Shown: one piece after another, positions 1 to 11,199 of the stretch
Position numbering within the stretch: position 1 is the first letter of the stretch
Layout: each line of letters opens with the position of its first letter
DNA from: Lithospermum erythrorhizon
Taxonomy: Eukaryota; Streptophyta; Magnoliopsida; Boraginales; Boraginaceae
Length of the DNA: 64,000 nt
NCBI GenBank assembly: GCA_019722365.1
Contig: JADFUC010000743.1
Coordinates: 90,324-154,323 of the forward strand
Direction of reading: 5' to 3'
Notes under the pieces: model-generated
Database searches by the model: none
What the model was told of the DNA's origin: nothing
What the model saw: the letters and a program-made list of their open reading frames with translations, nothing else
Position numbers and translations under genes: made by a program

Positions 1-1267
1 CCATGGCTCTCGGTCCACTTATCACAATAAGTTTATCGCCACATGACCTAAATGCCAAGCCCCATCCATTCATCGAAGCAGCTCTTTCAGGCAACCTTCC
101 TAATGTCACCCACACCCGATTTTCTTTATTATACTTCCTCACCTCCATGTCAGCATAGTCAGCGGCATACAACTCATTATTTACAACAGCAATCAAAGGA
201 GGTGCTTCGGATGTAGCAGGCGTCTCAACTCCCCTAGCTGCACCTGTACGCACAGGGGACATGTTTGGAATTTCAGTCCACGTTTCAGTTTCCATGTCAT
301 ATTCTTCGCCACATGTTAGAAGTTTCGACTCGCTTCCTCCAATACCACCAATGACATAAAATTTGCGGTCCATAAAAACACCAGAACACATCTTTCGGCA
401 TTTATTCATGCTTGGAAGTGTCCTCCAAGTTCCGAGTTCTGAATTATAGAGCTCTGCGGAACTTAATATTTTACCTTCTGAGTCGCATCCACCAGCTAAA
501 ATTGCAATCTCCCCAAGGCTGGCAGAACTAAACAAACACCTAGGTGCATTCATACTCATACCAGATGACCAAGTGTTGGTTAATAAACTATATTGATAAA
601 TGACAAGGGAAAGTACCTCCTTTCCAAACACTAGAAGCTCTGTTCCAACTGCCAAGGATTCCTTATCCGATAACAGAAAGCAATCATTAGGATTCATTAT
701 TGGAAGGTGCATCCAACGACGACTACTTGGATCAAAAGCTTCCCACTCGAACAGTTGGCAAGAAAAATAAACCCAGTGTTCAACCACACCAGACTGGCGC
801 CTTAACCTATAAATCTCACCACTTCTAATTAATGAACGGAAATCTCGATTTAAAGATGCAATAGAACCATAGTCGAACCTTGAGCAACGAATTAGGCAAC
901 TAATAGAATTATCCCTGCCAATGTTATGAATCAGGGAACTTGAATCAGAATTATCCCCAGCATGTCGCTGATTACTAGCTGTTTCCAGCAGGATCATCGA
1001 AATGCTACCTAATGTCAGTGATGTATCCAAAATTTCTTCACCATCAGACCGCTTCAAAGACTTCCTGATGATGAATTCTTCCTCTTCGTCTTTCTCAAGT
1101 GGCCGCTTTCCATTATAAACATCAATTTTATCTACCCTGAAAGACATACAACCCCAGTTACTCTCTCGCTCACAAGCGCCATGATAGTTATTCGAAACCA
1201 AACAAGACTGATCTTCCAACATATCATCCTGATTCAAATTCAACAGAACTCGACTATGTAAGACCAT
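1..1267 (-). CDS. F-box/kelch-repeat protein (3' end outside window)
   Basis: An uninterrupted frame of 422 codons starts at the ATG at 1265-1267 and runs off the window edge, so the C-terminus (probably 20-40 residues by comparison with the family) is missing. Residues 1-115 are an acidic, poorly conserved leader. An F-box-like segment follows at about 118-160 (DNSISCLIRCSRFDYGSIAS, then FRSLIRSGEIYRLRR). Kelch units follow from about 205 to the edge, with the usual Gly-Gly pairs (LAGGCDSEG near 260, VIGGIGGSESK near 310) and downstream Trp residues (GTWRTLP, ETWTEIP, RVWVTLGRLPERA). Family knowledge: such proteins are substrate receptors of SCF E3 ubiquitin ligases; the F-box binds SKP1/ASK and the kelch propeller binds the target. 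The layout resembles the Arabidopsis At1g74510/At5g60570 group. The whole visible ORF is in one exon, with an intron in the 5'UTR, typical of this group. The substrate cannot be inferred. This is the best-preserved gene in the window. Confidence 0.93.
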   Translation of the reverse strand, partial: MVLHSRVLLNLNQDDMLEDQSCLVSNNYHGACERESNWGCMSFRVDKIDVYNGKRPLEKDEEEEFIIRKSLKRSDGEEILDTSLTLGSISMILLETASNQRHAGDNSDSSSLIHNIGRDNSISCLIRCSRFDYGSIASLNRDFRSLIRSGEIYRLRRQSGVVEHWVYFSCQLFEWEAFDPSSRRWMHLPIMNPNDCFLLSDKESLAVGTELLVFGKEVLSLVIYQYSLLTNTWSSGMSMNAPRCLFSSASLGEIAILAGGCDSEGKILSSAELYNSELGTWRTLPSMNKCRKMCSGVFMDRKFYVIGGIGGSESKLLTCGEEYDMETETWTEIPNMSPVRTGAARGVETPATSEAPPLIAVVNNELYAADYADMEVRKYNKENRVWVTLGRLPERAASMNGWGLAFRSCGDKLIVISGPRAM

Positions 1268-1295
1268 CCTACGATCTCAGTCCTTTTTTCTTCAC

Positions 1296-2012
1296 CTGCA
1301 CTGAGATGCAAAGCAGAAAATCAGAAATAGATCAACAAAAGTGCTAGGTAAATCAATATAGTCGATGCAAAGGATCAAATCAGTACAACACAGGAAAAAA
1401 ATTCTACATAGAAGATATTGCTCTACAAATCTCAAAAATTCTACATAGAAGATATTGCTCTACAAATCTCAATCTTATTCTTTATTTCGAATAATAGTAT
1501 AACCTCATAACACCATCATATATATGGAAAATAATGAAAGTAAATACATAAACATATAGTTTTCATCTATAACACTTAGGGATCAAAGTCTACAAATGTG
1601 ACAACTCAGTTACACAGATCAAATAGACACTAGAAAAAAATGCAATCATTGATATATATAAAAACTGAACAAGTCAAAGTACCCAAAAACAATACAAATT
1701 CAATAACTTTAAGAGCAACCCAAATCAAAGAACAACTCAAAACATCATAAAAAATAAATCTTTAAACCAACTGAGCTGAAAAAACAATTCACTTAATTAG
1801 TCCCTACCCCAGATCTCAGAATTTTAAAACAAACAATACTCAGAAACAAAAAAAAACACCATTAAAGCCTCAATCTTTGCATTGTTTTTATCAGAAATAT
1901 AAATATTCCGGATTCATTTCTACATAAAATACCTCAAAGAATGCTAAAATAACCAATTGAATACCAAAAAAATGAATTAAGAGTATTAAATGCAATGATA
2001 TAGATAACTTAC
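1296..2012 (-). other. Intron in the 5'UTR of the F-box/kelch gene
   Basis: Reading the minus strand, a strong donor (AATT|GTAAGT) lies at 2012 and an acceptor (TGCAG) ends at 1296, 28 bases before the start codon. The intervening 717 bases are AT-rich with stops in all frames. The acceptor one step upstream (CTCAG) is a possible alternative. 5'UTR introns are common in this F-box/kelch clade. Splice sites are inferred from consensus only. Confidence 0.6.
1401..1474. repeat. 37-bp tandem duplication inside the 5'UTR intron
   Basis: A 37-base unit beginning attctacatagaagatattg occurs at 1401-1437 and again directly at 1438-1474, essentially without differences, so the duplication is recent. 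It lies near the acceptor end of the intron and does not touch coding sequence. Confidence 0.9.
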
Positions 2013-2264
2013 AATTGGATTAATGAGGAAAACTTGAATGAATTGAACTGAAAAAACAAATCAAACAATTCTTTTCTTTATGCTGCTTTGTAAACAATAG
2101 CATAATCTAAGAAAAAACAAAGAGGAATAAAAAAATACCAAGTTTTTGTTATTTTTATATGAATATATTTATAGTGTTTGTGTATGTTGTATGAAATTTC
2201 AGTTGTTGAAGTTGTGTACCTCCCTCTCTCTCTGATAGGAGTTAAAAGGAGTACTTGTATTTTA

Positions 2265-2310
2265 TTGTACAATTTGGATTCTCAATTCTCTATCTATATA
2301 TATATCTCTG
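2265..2310 (-). promoter_or_regulatory. Likely core promoter of the F-box/kelch gene
   Basis: On the minus strand a TATA-type run (atatatatatagatag) lies at about 2294-2308, followed by the AT-rich 5'UTR and a CT-rich stretch near 2220-2235. A start site about 30 bases downstream, near 2265-2275, would give a leader that is spliced at 2012. No in-frame upstream ATG conflicts with the main start. Confidence 0.4.
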
Positions 2311-2439
2311 CAAATTGAAGGAATTTAGATAACTAACACTTTTTTAAAGTAATTTTAATTTTTAATATTTTTTTATTTTTATTCCCCAGCTGCATTTAAT
2401 AAAATATTTAAGCTATTTTTTCGTCACTGTATGTGAATT

Positions 2440-3030
2440 ATTACTAACCTACGCGGTTGCTCTTGCTTGGCCCTTCGCGCATACGCTGCTGCTCCGCCGA
2501 CACTTTTACCGCTTTCGCTTTCACGGCTCGCCTGCAGCTGCCCTCCATCGCCGCTTTATTTACTACGAAACCCTGACCACAACCTGCACTCACCGCTGCC
2601 TGCCACCGTGCCCAGCGCTACGAAAGAACCCCTGACCCCGCGCATAAATTAGAGAAAACCGTCCCCTCCCCGATTCGACGCCCGCGCCGCTCACATTCGC
2701 GACTCGGCCAGCCACCGCTTGTTTTCGGGCCTTAACTGGCCTCGATTCTCACCTCCGTTTGAAGAAACCACAACCGCCTCTCATGCAATTTATAGAGGCT
2801 TCAACCTCCTCCCGTTTTGGGAAAATTTGGGTAGAATGATTTTGTGGTGAGGTGGGGGTGACGGTGGATGAGGATGGGGTGGTTTTAGAAAAGAATTAGG
2901 GAAGGAGGGTACAAATGGAGCAAGGTAGGGAGGCGGTGGGGAAGGAAGATGAGAAATAGTGGTGGTGGTTGGTGGGCTGGTAATGATGAGTAGTAGTAGT
3001 TGGTTGGAGAATAGTTTAGTAAGGTAATTT
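2440..3030. repeat. Degenerate palindrome, GC-rich left arm
   Basis: The plus strand from about 2795 rightward (gttttgtggtgaggtggggg ... ggatggggtggttttag) can be aligned with the minus strand from about 2785 leftward (gcgaatgtgagcggcgcggg ... ggggaggggacggttttc). The turn is near 2790, where GCCTCT and AGAGGC flank a short loop. The right arm is ordinary purine-rich DNA. The left arm is unusually rich in CpG and carries many small indels. Small open frames here look like by-products. See findings for the artefact question. Confidence 0.5.
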
Positions 3031-5700
3031 AGATATTTTAAGTGAAATGTATGCTAAAAATAAAGAAAAAAAATGATCTTGGAAATTAAATCAACGAGGA
3101 TCTTCAGTTATCAAAATTATCACCTGAATTCTGAGAAGGCAATTTGATTTGTTAGCAGTTTCTGTATAATCTTCCCCAAGGTGACCCTCTTTTTCAAAAG
3201 TGAGTTGTCCTAGAATAATATCTGATAGTTAATTATGGTGTCATTCGATTCATCAGGTACTAAAAGTTTTTATTTTAATCGTTTGATACAAAGTTAGATT
3301 CTTTTATGGGTTGAATCCATACTCCTTCAAGAGGAAAGATCGATGATATATGACTTTAGTTAACTTTATCGATTGAGTTATCAAGCTGAATGCGCATTTC
3401 TCTTACTTTATGCCCATATCACCCCTCCTATTATACCTCATATATTTAGATAATTAATATTTCTTCATTTTCAACTATAAAAAAATCTTTATTTTCATTT
3501 TAAATTTTACTCAATTATATTAAACTTCGTTCTAGTCACATTATTATATAAAATATTAGGGAAATTTCATTGAATTTGGGCGCAATGCAACAGCTTAGCT
3601 TGGAACATCCTCTAAGGGTCTCATATATCTATATCAAAAGATAAATAAAATTACATAATAATACTTGTACACATTACAACACTTATATGTCATCATATTC
3701 AATGTTCAATTTTTTAAAATAAAACTAATACATGGTCAATTATTTTTAAAGTTAAATCTCTCCGTTAAATTGAAATGGATATATTAGTGGGGAGTGGGTC
3801 AATATGCAGGTTAGGATGACTTGGTTTTTTTGAGAATATGAGTTGGCTGATCGGCGTGGACCGTGGTGTATGCAATTGGAACGAAGAGATGGTCAACTGG
3901 GTTTGACCAAGCATTATCAGATGAAGCTAAATATTGTGATATTAAAGAACTTTTTTAGTAACATATTAATCCGTCGTTGAATGTTTCGTTTAGTAAACCG
4001 GATCGAATATTTATTTTTATGAATAAATAACTCAAATTTTTTAATAATAAGATACTAAAAATATATTTAGTACCATAATAAGTCAAATTTTATATGATGA
4101 GTGGTCACTAGTTTGACATACGAGGAAGGTTAAATTTCATATGTAATAGTCAACTTCTATCATTCAACTAATATATTATGCCTTTAAGAGCAGAGTAATT
4201 TTAACAAAATTAAAACTATGTATTTTGTAGCTTTTACATTTTTGTAACAACTGAAATATGAATTGCTAGAAAATTGACAAAATCAAGAAATGCTAATATA
4301 GAAGTGGGGCACAGTAAAAGAAAAAAAAACGAGGCATATATAGATTCACAAATAATGGCGGAATCGCAATTTTATCTAGGATAGCAAAGTAATTATATAT
4401 TATATAAATAAGGAAAATATCTAAAAAATTTAGAGAGTGACTAATTTTGAATAAATAAATGATAAATTTTAATTTTTTAATAATAAAATATAATTTTAGA
4501 AATTTTAAAAGGAAGTAAATGCTTCCCATGAATTAAGTACACAATAAATAGTTTAGTATTTTTCATGAAATTTGTTACATCATATCATCTTTATTCGAAT
4601 TCTTTATTAAGTCCTTCGTAAGACTGAAACCTGCTTAATGACGTCCAAGCCTGTAAAACATATATACATAAAATATTTTTCGAGGATGAAATATTTATGT
4701 ATGAGACTCGAACATGAACTTCTTGCATATGACTAATGATATGATACCACTTAATTACTCCTAATTACCTATTTCTCATTCTCTTACTATGAACTATCTA
4801 AAAGATAATGGTGGCATATCTGTAAGGGAGTTAAGTAAAGTTGATAGAGTAAGTGAATTTTAAAGGGGCCAATTATGAATTAATGACACCTTTTATTCGA
4901 ACTTATCATATATTTAAATTGTATCTAGTTTAATGTAAATTTAATTTAGCGATTGTGTGTGATTTCGTCTTATTACAAGGTTAATCGTAAAATTACGTAT
5001 TGAAAGTAGTTTAAAAGGAAAACAGTTCTACGTCAATTCAAAACGTATCACTTAATTCACGCTTTTATGTGTCACGCCAAAAACATAGGTAATGTAGGGC
5101 CTTTGGATAAGATTTTCAACCTTTTGTTAATTGACCGCTTTGTTAATTGACCGCTAGATGTATCACATTGTTTTGTTCTATTAGGCGCCCATTAACTAAA
5201 AACACCATTTATTGTATCCAGCTATACAATTTGCTACAGAAGAAATTAATTCAGTATTATCATCAAGACTTACTAGCATAATTGTCGGTACCTTCTTTTT
5301 TGTTGAGGATAGAAGTGGTAAAATAAATAGCATTGATTACTTGGACAATATTTGGTATTAGTCAAAGTAGTGCGTGTTTTATTTTTCATAATCAGTCAAA
5401 ATAGTGTTCAAATAGAATATAAAGAGGAATAAATTATGAAATGAATTTAGTGATGGTGAAAGAATCTTTTTACCAAACTCAGGACAAAAACTTTAACTAG
5501 TTCCTTAGTATTGAAAGTTGAAATTATAAAAAATGTAAATTTAAAGACAAATTAAATTATAATAGTAGTAGCTTTCACGAGGTCATGATAATGGTACTGT
5601 ATTTTTATGTGTCTTTTTAATATATAATTGACCTTTATATTTAGTTGAAAAAATAAAAGTTAATGACAATGGAACTATGCGACCACCCCTACTTATTGTA
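3030..5700. other. Intergenic DNA, nothing recognised
   Basis: AT-rich sequence with frequent stops in every frame. I found no family motif, RNA gene, long repeat or clear transposon end. Confidence 0.6.
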
Positions 5701-5707
5701 ATAAATA

Positions 5708-6038
5708 CTTTTTCCAATTCAAAATAATTATCATTTTTGAAAAATCGAGGTGAATCTTTTATTTATTAATTAACTGCTAAGCTATAATTTCAAAATTATA
5801 AAAAAATAATATTGTAAGCTACTTTAATTTTAAAGATGAATTTAACTATATAAATTTTATATTTATTAGAATAATGAATAATTTCAAAAATTATAAGAAA
5901 ATAATATTATGAAACTACTTTAATTTTAAAAACGAATTTAACTATATAAATTTTATATTCATTAGAATAATGAATAATTAATAATTGATGGTCCAAACTC
6001 TACCTCAATTCTAAAAACGACAGTCATTATGTGGGCAG
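5708..6038. mobile_element. Stowaway-like MITE with internal tandem duplication (diverged)
   Basis: TA dinucleotides at 5706-5707 and 6039-6040 flank a 331-base segment whose ends pair imperfectly: left aataattatcatttttgaaa, right (reverse complement) ataatgactgtcgtttttag, each followed by a shared gaggt. Inside, a unit of about 94 bases starting atttcaaaattataa at 5787 is repeated at 5881. It has no coding capacity. The terminal bases are diverged from the usual CTCCCTCC, so this is a moderate call. Confidence 0.4.
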
Positions 6039-7339
6039 TACAAGTATTAGTTTCTCAATTTGTCACTTACATGAAAATTAATACGCATTTCTAAAAAGCA
6101 CCTGCTATTGCATATTTTGTAAAATTGTTTTCCTCATAAAACATTACTATTCAGTATTCACCCACTATAGATGTTTTGTTTAAGTTGTATATATGAAAGT
6201 GTTGCCAATGTAAAACATGGATAAAACAAAAAAGTTGCTCTGATCAACCAATCAAAATCACCCACGTAAACTCTACTTGTGAAGATTCTTCCCAAGATGG
6301 TTGATACATATATATTATACGCATGCATTATTTGGTTGCGAATTTTTGGAGAATTTTTATATAAGGAATTTAGTTTTTCTTTTTTAAATTATAAATTATA
6401 TTGGAGAAATTTTAATGAAAGCATATCTACATGAGTTATTTTTACTTAAAATAAATTGAAAATAAAAACAGGTGTACATTTAATTACTAGAAAAATAAGT
6501 GTAGATTTTTTATTTAGATGTGGTAGTATAAAAAAAGTAAAAAATATATAATTTCAATTATAAAATTAATATATATAAATGTGATTTATTAGGTATTAAG
6601 TAAATATAAAATAATATGATATAGGAAATTGTGTATATAAAAGAGAAAATAATTTTTTTGATAAAATATATATTATAGTGGATGAATAGTTTAATTTATA
6701 TGTTGATGTGGAGATGGATTGACATATTAGAAATTGTGAAAAATAGAGGATAAATTTGTTATTGTTGCGAGTGCTCTAAATACAATATATTATATTCCAT
6801 ATAAACGAACAAATCCATTACTAATATCTCATATATTTTCTAATTTGTATAACATATTTTGTAAATGATGAGTGATGTTTTTCATTTTCCATTATTCTCA
6901 TCTAAAACGAACAAATCCTTACTAATCCCTCTCATAATGGCTCAAATGATCTATTTAATTTCATCTTTATCACTAGAGGCAAATATTTGAGATGGTCCCT
7001 ACTAGTCACAATTGGGTAGTAGTTATGATTTGTATCACTTAGAGGCCAAAGATTTATTATATATTCTGCCGACCAATCTAAAGTTGGATGAACCATTATC
7101 CAAATCTAAATGATTTAATTCAATTTTCCAATCACCACAATAGAGGAAGGGCATGTTTGTTAAATTTGAAAATTAAAAGTGCGAAATTAAATAAGCGAAA
7201 CTTCATTTATGGCTGAATCCCGAATCTCTTGAAAATATTTAGGGGTTTTGATAGGTTGAAAACAGGAGTAGTTATATCGACAAGCTTTACCTAATCTATT
7301 TCATTTATATATGCATCATATATTAAATAAATAATACTA

Positions 7340-8375
7340 CAATAGATATATAAATAATAAATATTATTATTATGAATAAAATAAATATGATTACTAAAAT
7401 ATATTATTAATTATTATTATTATAAATATTATAGTTATTATTATTATTATCATTAATTAATATAATAATAATAATAATCATTATCCATATTATTATTATT
7501 ATTTTTTTAATTTTTTAATTTAAATTATTATTATTATCATTATTATTTTTTATTTTATTATTCTCATTTAAATATTATTATTATATGTATTATTATTTTT
7601 ATTATTATTATCATTATTATTACTATCATTTTAGTTATTTTTTGTTATTATTATTATTCTAATTATTAATATTACTTCCTCCGTCTCAAAATAGATGATC
7701 ATTTAAAAAAAATTTATTTTCATAATAATTGATTGTTTGTATTTTTAATATTCTTTTTTACATTTCCAATGTACCTTTTTACAATCCCAATATAGCTTTT
7801 TACAATCCTAATATATTTTTTCACTATTTCTTAATAAAGCACTTTTAATCTAAATGATCATCTATTTTGAAATGGATGGAGTATTATTATTATTATTATT
7901 ATTTTAATTTTATTTTAATATTATTTATTTTATTATTATTATTATCATTTTTTTATAATAATAATTATTATTATTATTATTCTTATTATTATATGTGTTA
8001 TTATTATTTATTATTATTACTATTATTGTTTTTATTATTTTTTATTATTCATTATTGTTTTCATTATTAATATTATTTCATTATTTTATTATTATTATTA
8101 TCATATTTATTATTATTATTATTCTTTTTGTTATTATTATTAATTACTATTATTATTTGTTATTAGTATTATTAATATTAATATTATTTATTATTATTAT
8201 TATTTTTTGTTTTTCTTATTATTATTATTATTATTGTTATTTTATTTTTCTTTTATTTTATATAACTATTATTATTATTTTTTATTTATTATTATTAATA
8301 TTATTATTTTTATTATTCTTATTATTAATATTATTATTATTATTTATCATTATTTTTATTATTGTTATTACAAAA
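7340..8375. repeat. Imperfect (ATT)n microsatellite tract
   Basis: About 1 kb dominated by ATT/TTA triplets with scattered TTG, TTC and ATC variants, interrupted once by a MITE at 7675-7881. The open frames here (runs of Tyr, Ile, Leu and Phe) are a consequence of the triplet repeat and not genes. Confidence 0.9.
7675..7881. mobile_element. Stowaway MITE inserted in the (ATT)n tract
   Basis: The left end cttcctccgtctcaaaatag and the right end (reverse complement) ctccatccatttcaaaatag continue as matching arms (atgatcattt) for about 30 bases. TA target duplications lie at 7673-7674 and 7882-7883. Length is 207 bases, AT-rich and non-coding. These are hallmarks of Tc1/mariner-related Stowaway MITEs, which are moved by transposases encoded elsewhere. 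Confidence 0.85.
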
Positions 8376-9201
8376 TAATGTGGAGTAATAAAAATAGTAA
8401 TAATAATAATGGAGGAATAAATGGGATGTGAAGAAAATTATGAAAGGAGAAGTATGTAAATTTGAACTTTATCATTTTTAATTTTTTTAAGAGGAGAAAA
8501 TTAAGTAGAAAATTATGTTAATTTGGACTATATAGATAATGATGATAAAGTCATAGGGAGTATTTATTTTGTTTGAGTCTTTGCATTTGTGTGTTGGGAG
8601 ACTGTTTTTTCGAATTTGTTGAGCTTGGATGTTTATTTGAATTTCCTAAAACATTAATACAGAGAAATGACATTTAGTTTGAAAGAAAGGCTACATTCAA
8701 ATTTGCAATAATTAGGTTAACTATCATCTTCCCTATTGAATTTTCCATGTATGCATCTTTCAATCTGTATTGATGAGCTGTATTTGAATTGGAATAAAAT
8801 TTTGAATATTTATGAACTATTTTTCCGACATGGTCGTGCTCTGCCGCCATGGTTGTTGGTAGAAATTAATGTACTTGGTTTTTAGAGTATGCGCATCAAC
8901 TTCTTTAAAAAAATTCTAAAATTCACTCTAAATTGTTATTTTTATTATTTTTAGGACTTAGTTTTTATGTATGTTTTTAGCAATTTTCTATTTCTCACTT
9001 TACTATTAAAAAAATAACAGGAACAATATAAATTTAGGGACTGAAGAGAGTATGGAATAATTTTATAAAGGGTAACTTATTTTAGGGTAGGTAAAAAAGC
9101 AGATTTTTTTTCATTTTTAATGATTTGAGCCCATATTTTCACTTTTAGGGGAGCTGCTGCACATGCTCTTTTAGTTATTAGCTACACATAACAACTAGGT
9201 A

Positions 9202-9439
9202 CTCCCTCCGTTTTTTAATTTATCATTTTAGTTATTTGTATATAAATTCAGAGAAATAAAAAATAATTAAAAAGTATATTGAAAATGTAGAATGAAAATT
9301 AATTAAAACTATAAAATTGGTTGATTGATAATTTAAATATAAAAAGTAGTCAACAAATACATAGAAAATGTAACATTACAATTTATTATGCTAAAATGAA
9401 AAAATTTAGACTAAAATGACAACTAAAAAATGGAGGGAG
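9202..9439. mobile_element. Stowaway MITE
   Basis: Terminal inverted repeats are ctccctccgttttttaattt on the left and (reverse complement) ctccctccattttttagttg on the right, flanked by TA at 9200-9201 and 9440-9441. Length is 238 bases with no coding capacity. The ends are close to the canonical Stowaway terminus and well matched, so the insertion is fairly young. Confidence 0.88.
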
Positions 9440-9479
9440 TATAGATAAATGAAAATTATAAGCAATAATAGTTGGAGCA

Positions 9480-9860
9480 TACTTTACACTTGGGTTGTTA
9501 ATGAGTCGATTCGAACGAGTACGGGGTTACCTGATAGTGTAAGCACGTTAACGAGTCGGGTAATTACCCGATGGTTTCGGGTATCGAGCTAGAAACGTAT
9601 TAGAGTTCGACTCGATTAACTTTTGTGGGGATTTCGAGTCGAGTACATATCAAGTATTGGGTTACTCGTTACGATCATAGAAAACCGTACTCCGCCTCGG
9701 TGTGCGAAACGTCAATTATTTCGGATATTTAATCTAGCGGTTTCAAATATATTCGATAAGTTATTAGTACAAAGTGATACTCAAATCCGATTCACTAAGC
9801 TTTCGAATAGATTATTAAGTAGGGTCTTTCGAGTTGGATATATGATTACTCAATAATCCG
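9480..9860. other. Intergenic segment rich in gagtcgggtaattaccc motifs
   Basis: Short self-complementary stretches (gtcgggtaattacccgat near 9557) and repeated gagtcg/cgagt words give this stretch a different texture from its surroundings. The 77-codon open frame at 9623-9856 matches no family I recognise. It could be part of a non-autonomous DNA transposon. No ends or target duplication were found. Confidence 0.3.
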
Positions 9861-10089
9861 TTCACTACAATTGACAATATTATGGAATAATAATTTAAAA
9901 TCAGGTGTAACAATTAAAGTTAAACATAAGGATAATAAATAATGAGAAATAAAACTCAAAAAATTATTTGAGGTGGTTTTACACGTATGGTCTCAAAGAT
10001 TTTTTTTTGTAGTTCTTCAAATGTCTGGTGGGCGTGGCAGCCTATTGGGGGAGGAGCTTTTAGAATTCTGAACCAGATCTATTAGTGCA

Positions 10090-10165
10090 CACGTGCCGCT
10101 CGCTGGATTTTGAGGTCAAATTAAGACATTGGCATAGTACAACGAGCCACGTGTCGGCTCACGTG
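10090..10165. promoter_or_regulatory. Cluster of three G-boxes (CACGTG)
   Basis: Perfect CACGTG palindromes occur at 10090-10095, 10148-10153 (in a GCCACGTGTC context) and 10160-10165 within 76 bases. G-boxes with ACGTGTC flanks are known binding cores of plant bZIP (ABF/ABI5) and bHLH (PIF/MYC) factors. No gene start was found nearby, so the target is unknown. Confidence 0.5.
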
Positions 10166-10190
10166 AGAAGCCGGCTACTCAGATTTTGTA

Positions 10191-10572
10191 CTCCCTTTTT
10201 TCTTTATTTGTTGATCTAGCATTTACACATAAATCAAAAAAAACATAATTAAAAATTATATTTAAAATGAATGATAATTAATTCGCTATAACGTTGATTG
10301 GTTGATAGTGTAAAAAATAAGTAAAAAATGTTCGAAATATAAAGGGCGAACTTACATCTTCAAATAATAATGTTGAAATAAAAAAATTTATCTTCAAATG
10401 GCATTTCATCCCAAAATCTGAGATGCTCAAATTTAAAATCTCAAAATTGATTTATATTTGACCCACATTTGTAGATATTAATTGAGGAAAAAGAATTTGA
10501 AATTGAGAAGAGTTAATTTGTATAAAAAATTGAGAAAAGTCAAATGTTGCTTAGATTATGGAATAGAGAGAG
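10191..10572. mobile_element. Possible degraded Stowaway-like element
   Basis: TA-flanked segment with weakly matching ends (left ctccctttttt, right reverse complement ctctctctattcc). The inner arms diverge quickly. It is non-coding and reported only because the end motif and TA flanks resemble the better MITEs nearby. Confidence 0.22.
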
Positions 10573-10838
10573 TATCATTTCTTATGTAGTGAATAACATA
10601 AAACATTAAATAATACGGTAGGGATAAATCAAAGTGGTAGTTCGAAATATAGATGAATTATTTTAGAAAATGAATAATTTAACATACATACAGGTTCAAA
10701 TCTCCTTATTTTTGAATAATTAATTATTCACTAAACAATTCGATTTGTCGGGATGAGTGATTGACAAAATTGCAGGTTCGAAATACATTCTTTTTCTTGG
10801 AGATCATATGTAACAATCTCTATGACTGCTCAAAGTAT

Positions 10839-11112
10839 TGAGTTAATTATCAATTTGGTTATCCTACATAGTGAGACCAAATGATCCCAAATGATTCAAA
10901 AGTTTGGATTTATTAGTTTCAAAAAGTGGCTCTATGTGGGTACGATTTGGTCCTAATTTCACCGTAATGGTAATTCCATAAGTTCGTATATGACACCAAA
11001 TTAGCTAGGGACTAAAATTGCACCCATATAGTCACTTTCAATGAGTAAATCCCAACATTTGAATTATTAAAAATCAAAACACAATTTGATCTACTAAATT
11101 AGCAATTAACTC
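10839..11112. mobile_element. Mutator-type foldback MITE with 9-bp target duplication
   Basis: Identical 9-base repeats TCAAAGTAT at 10830-10838 and 11113-11121 flank a 274-base segment that folds back on itself almost completely. The left arm from tgagttaattatcaatttgg through ggctctatgtgggtac pairs with the reverse complement of the right arm (gagttaattgctaatttagt through gactatatgggtgca), about 130 bases per arm. A 9-bp target duplication with long inverted repeats is typical of Mutator-like (MULE) MITEs. No ORF. Transcripts would form a long hairpin. Confidence 0.85.
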
Positions 11113-11199
11113 TCAAAGTATCCAAGACTTTCGATCTTTATCTTTAGACTAATGTACTATCTCTTGTCCTAATCCTAAATGTCAGTATTCTAAGTGATT

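Noticed and set aside
2078..2272. 64-codon frame in the 5'UTR of the F-box/kelch gene as an upstream ORF
   Set aside because: It starts at a TTG and not at an ATG, and the peptide has no recognisable feature.
2467..2652. Proline-rich 61-codon frame
   Set aside because: It lies in the noisy CpG-rich arm of the 2.44-3.03 kb palindrome and matches no family.
7867..8431. Open frames of up to 127 codons rich in Tyr, Ile, Leu and Phe
   Set aside because: They are translations of the (ATT)n tract and have no gene features.
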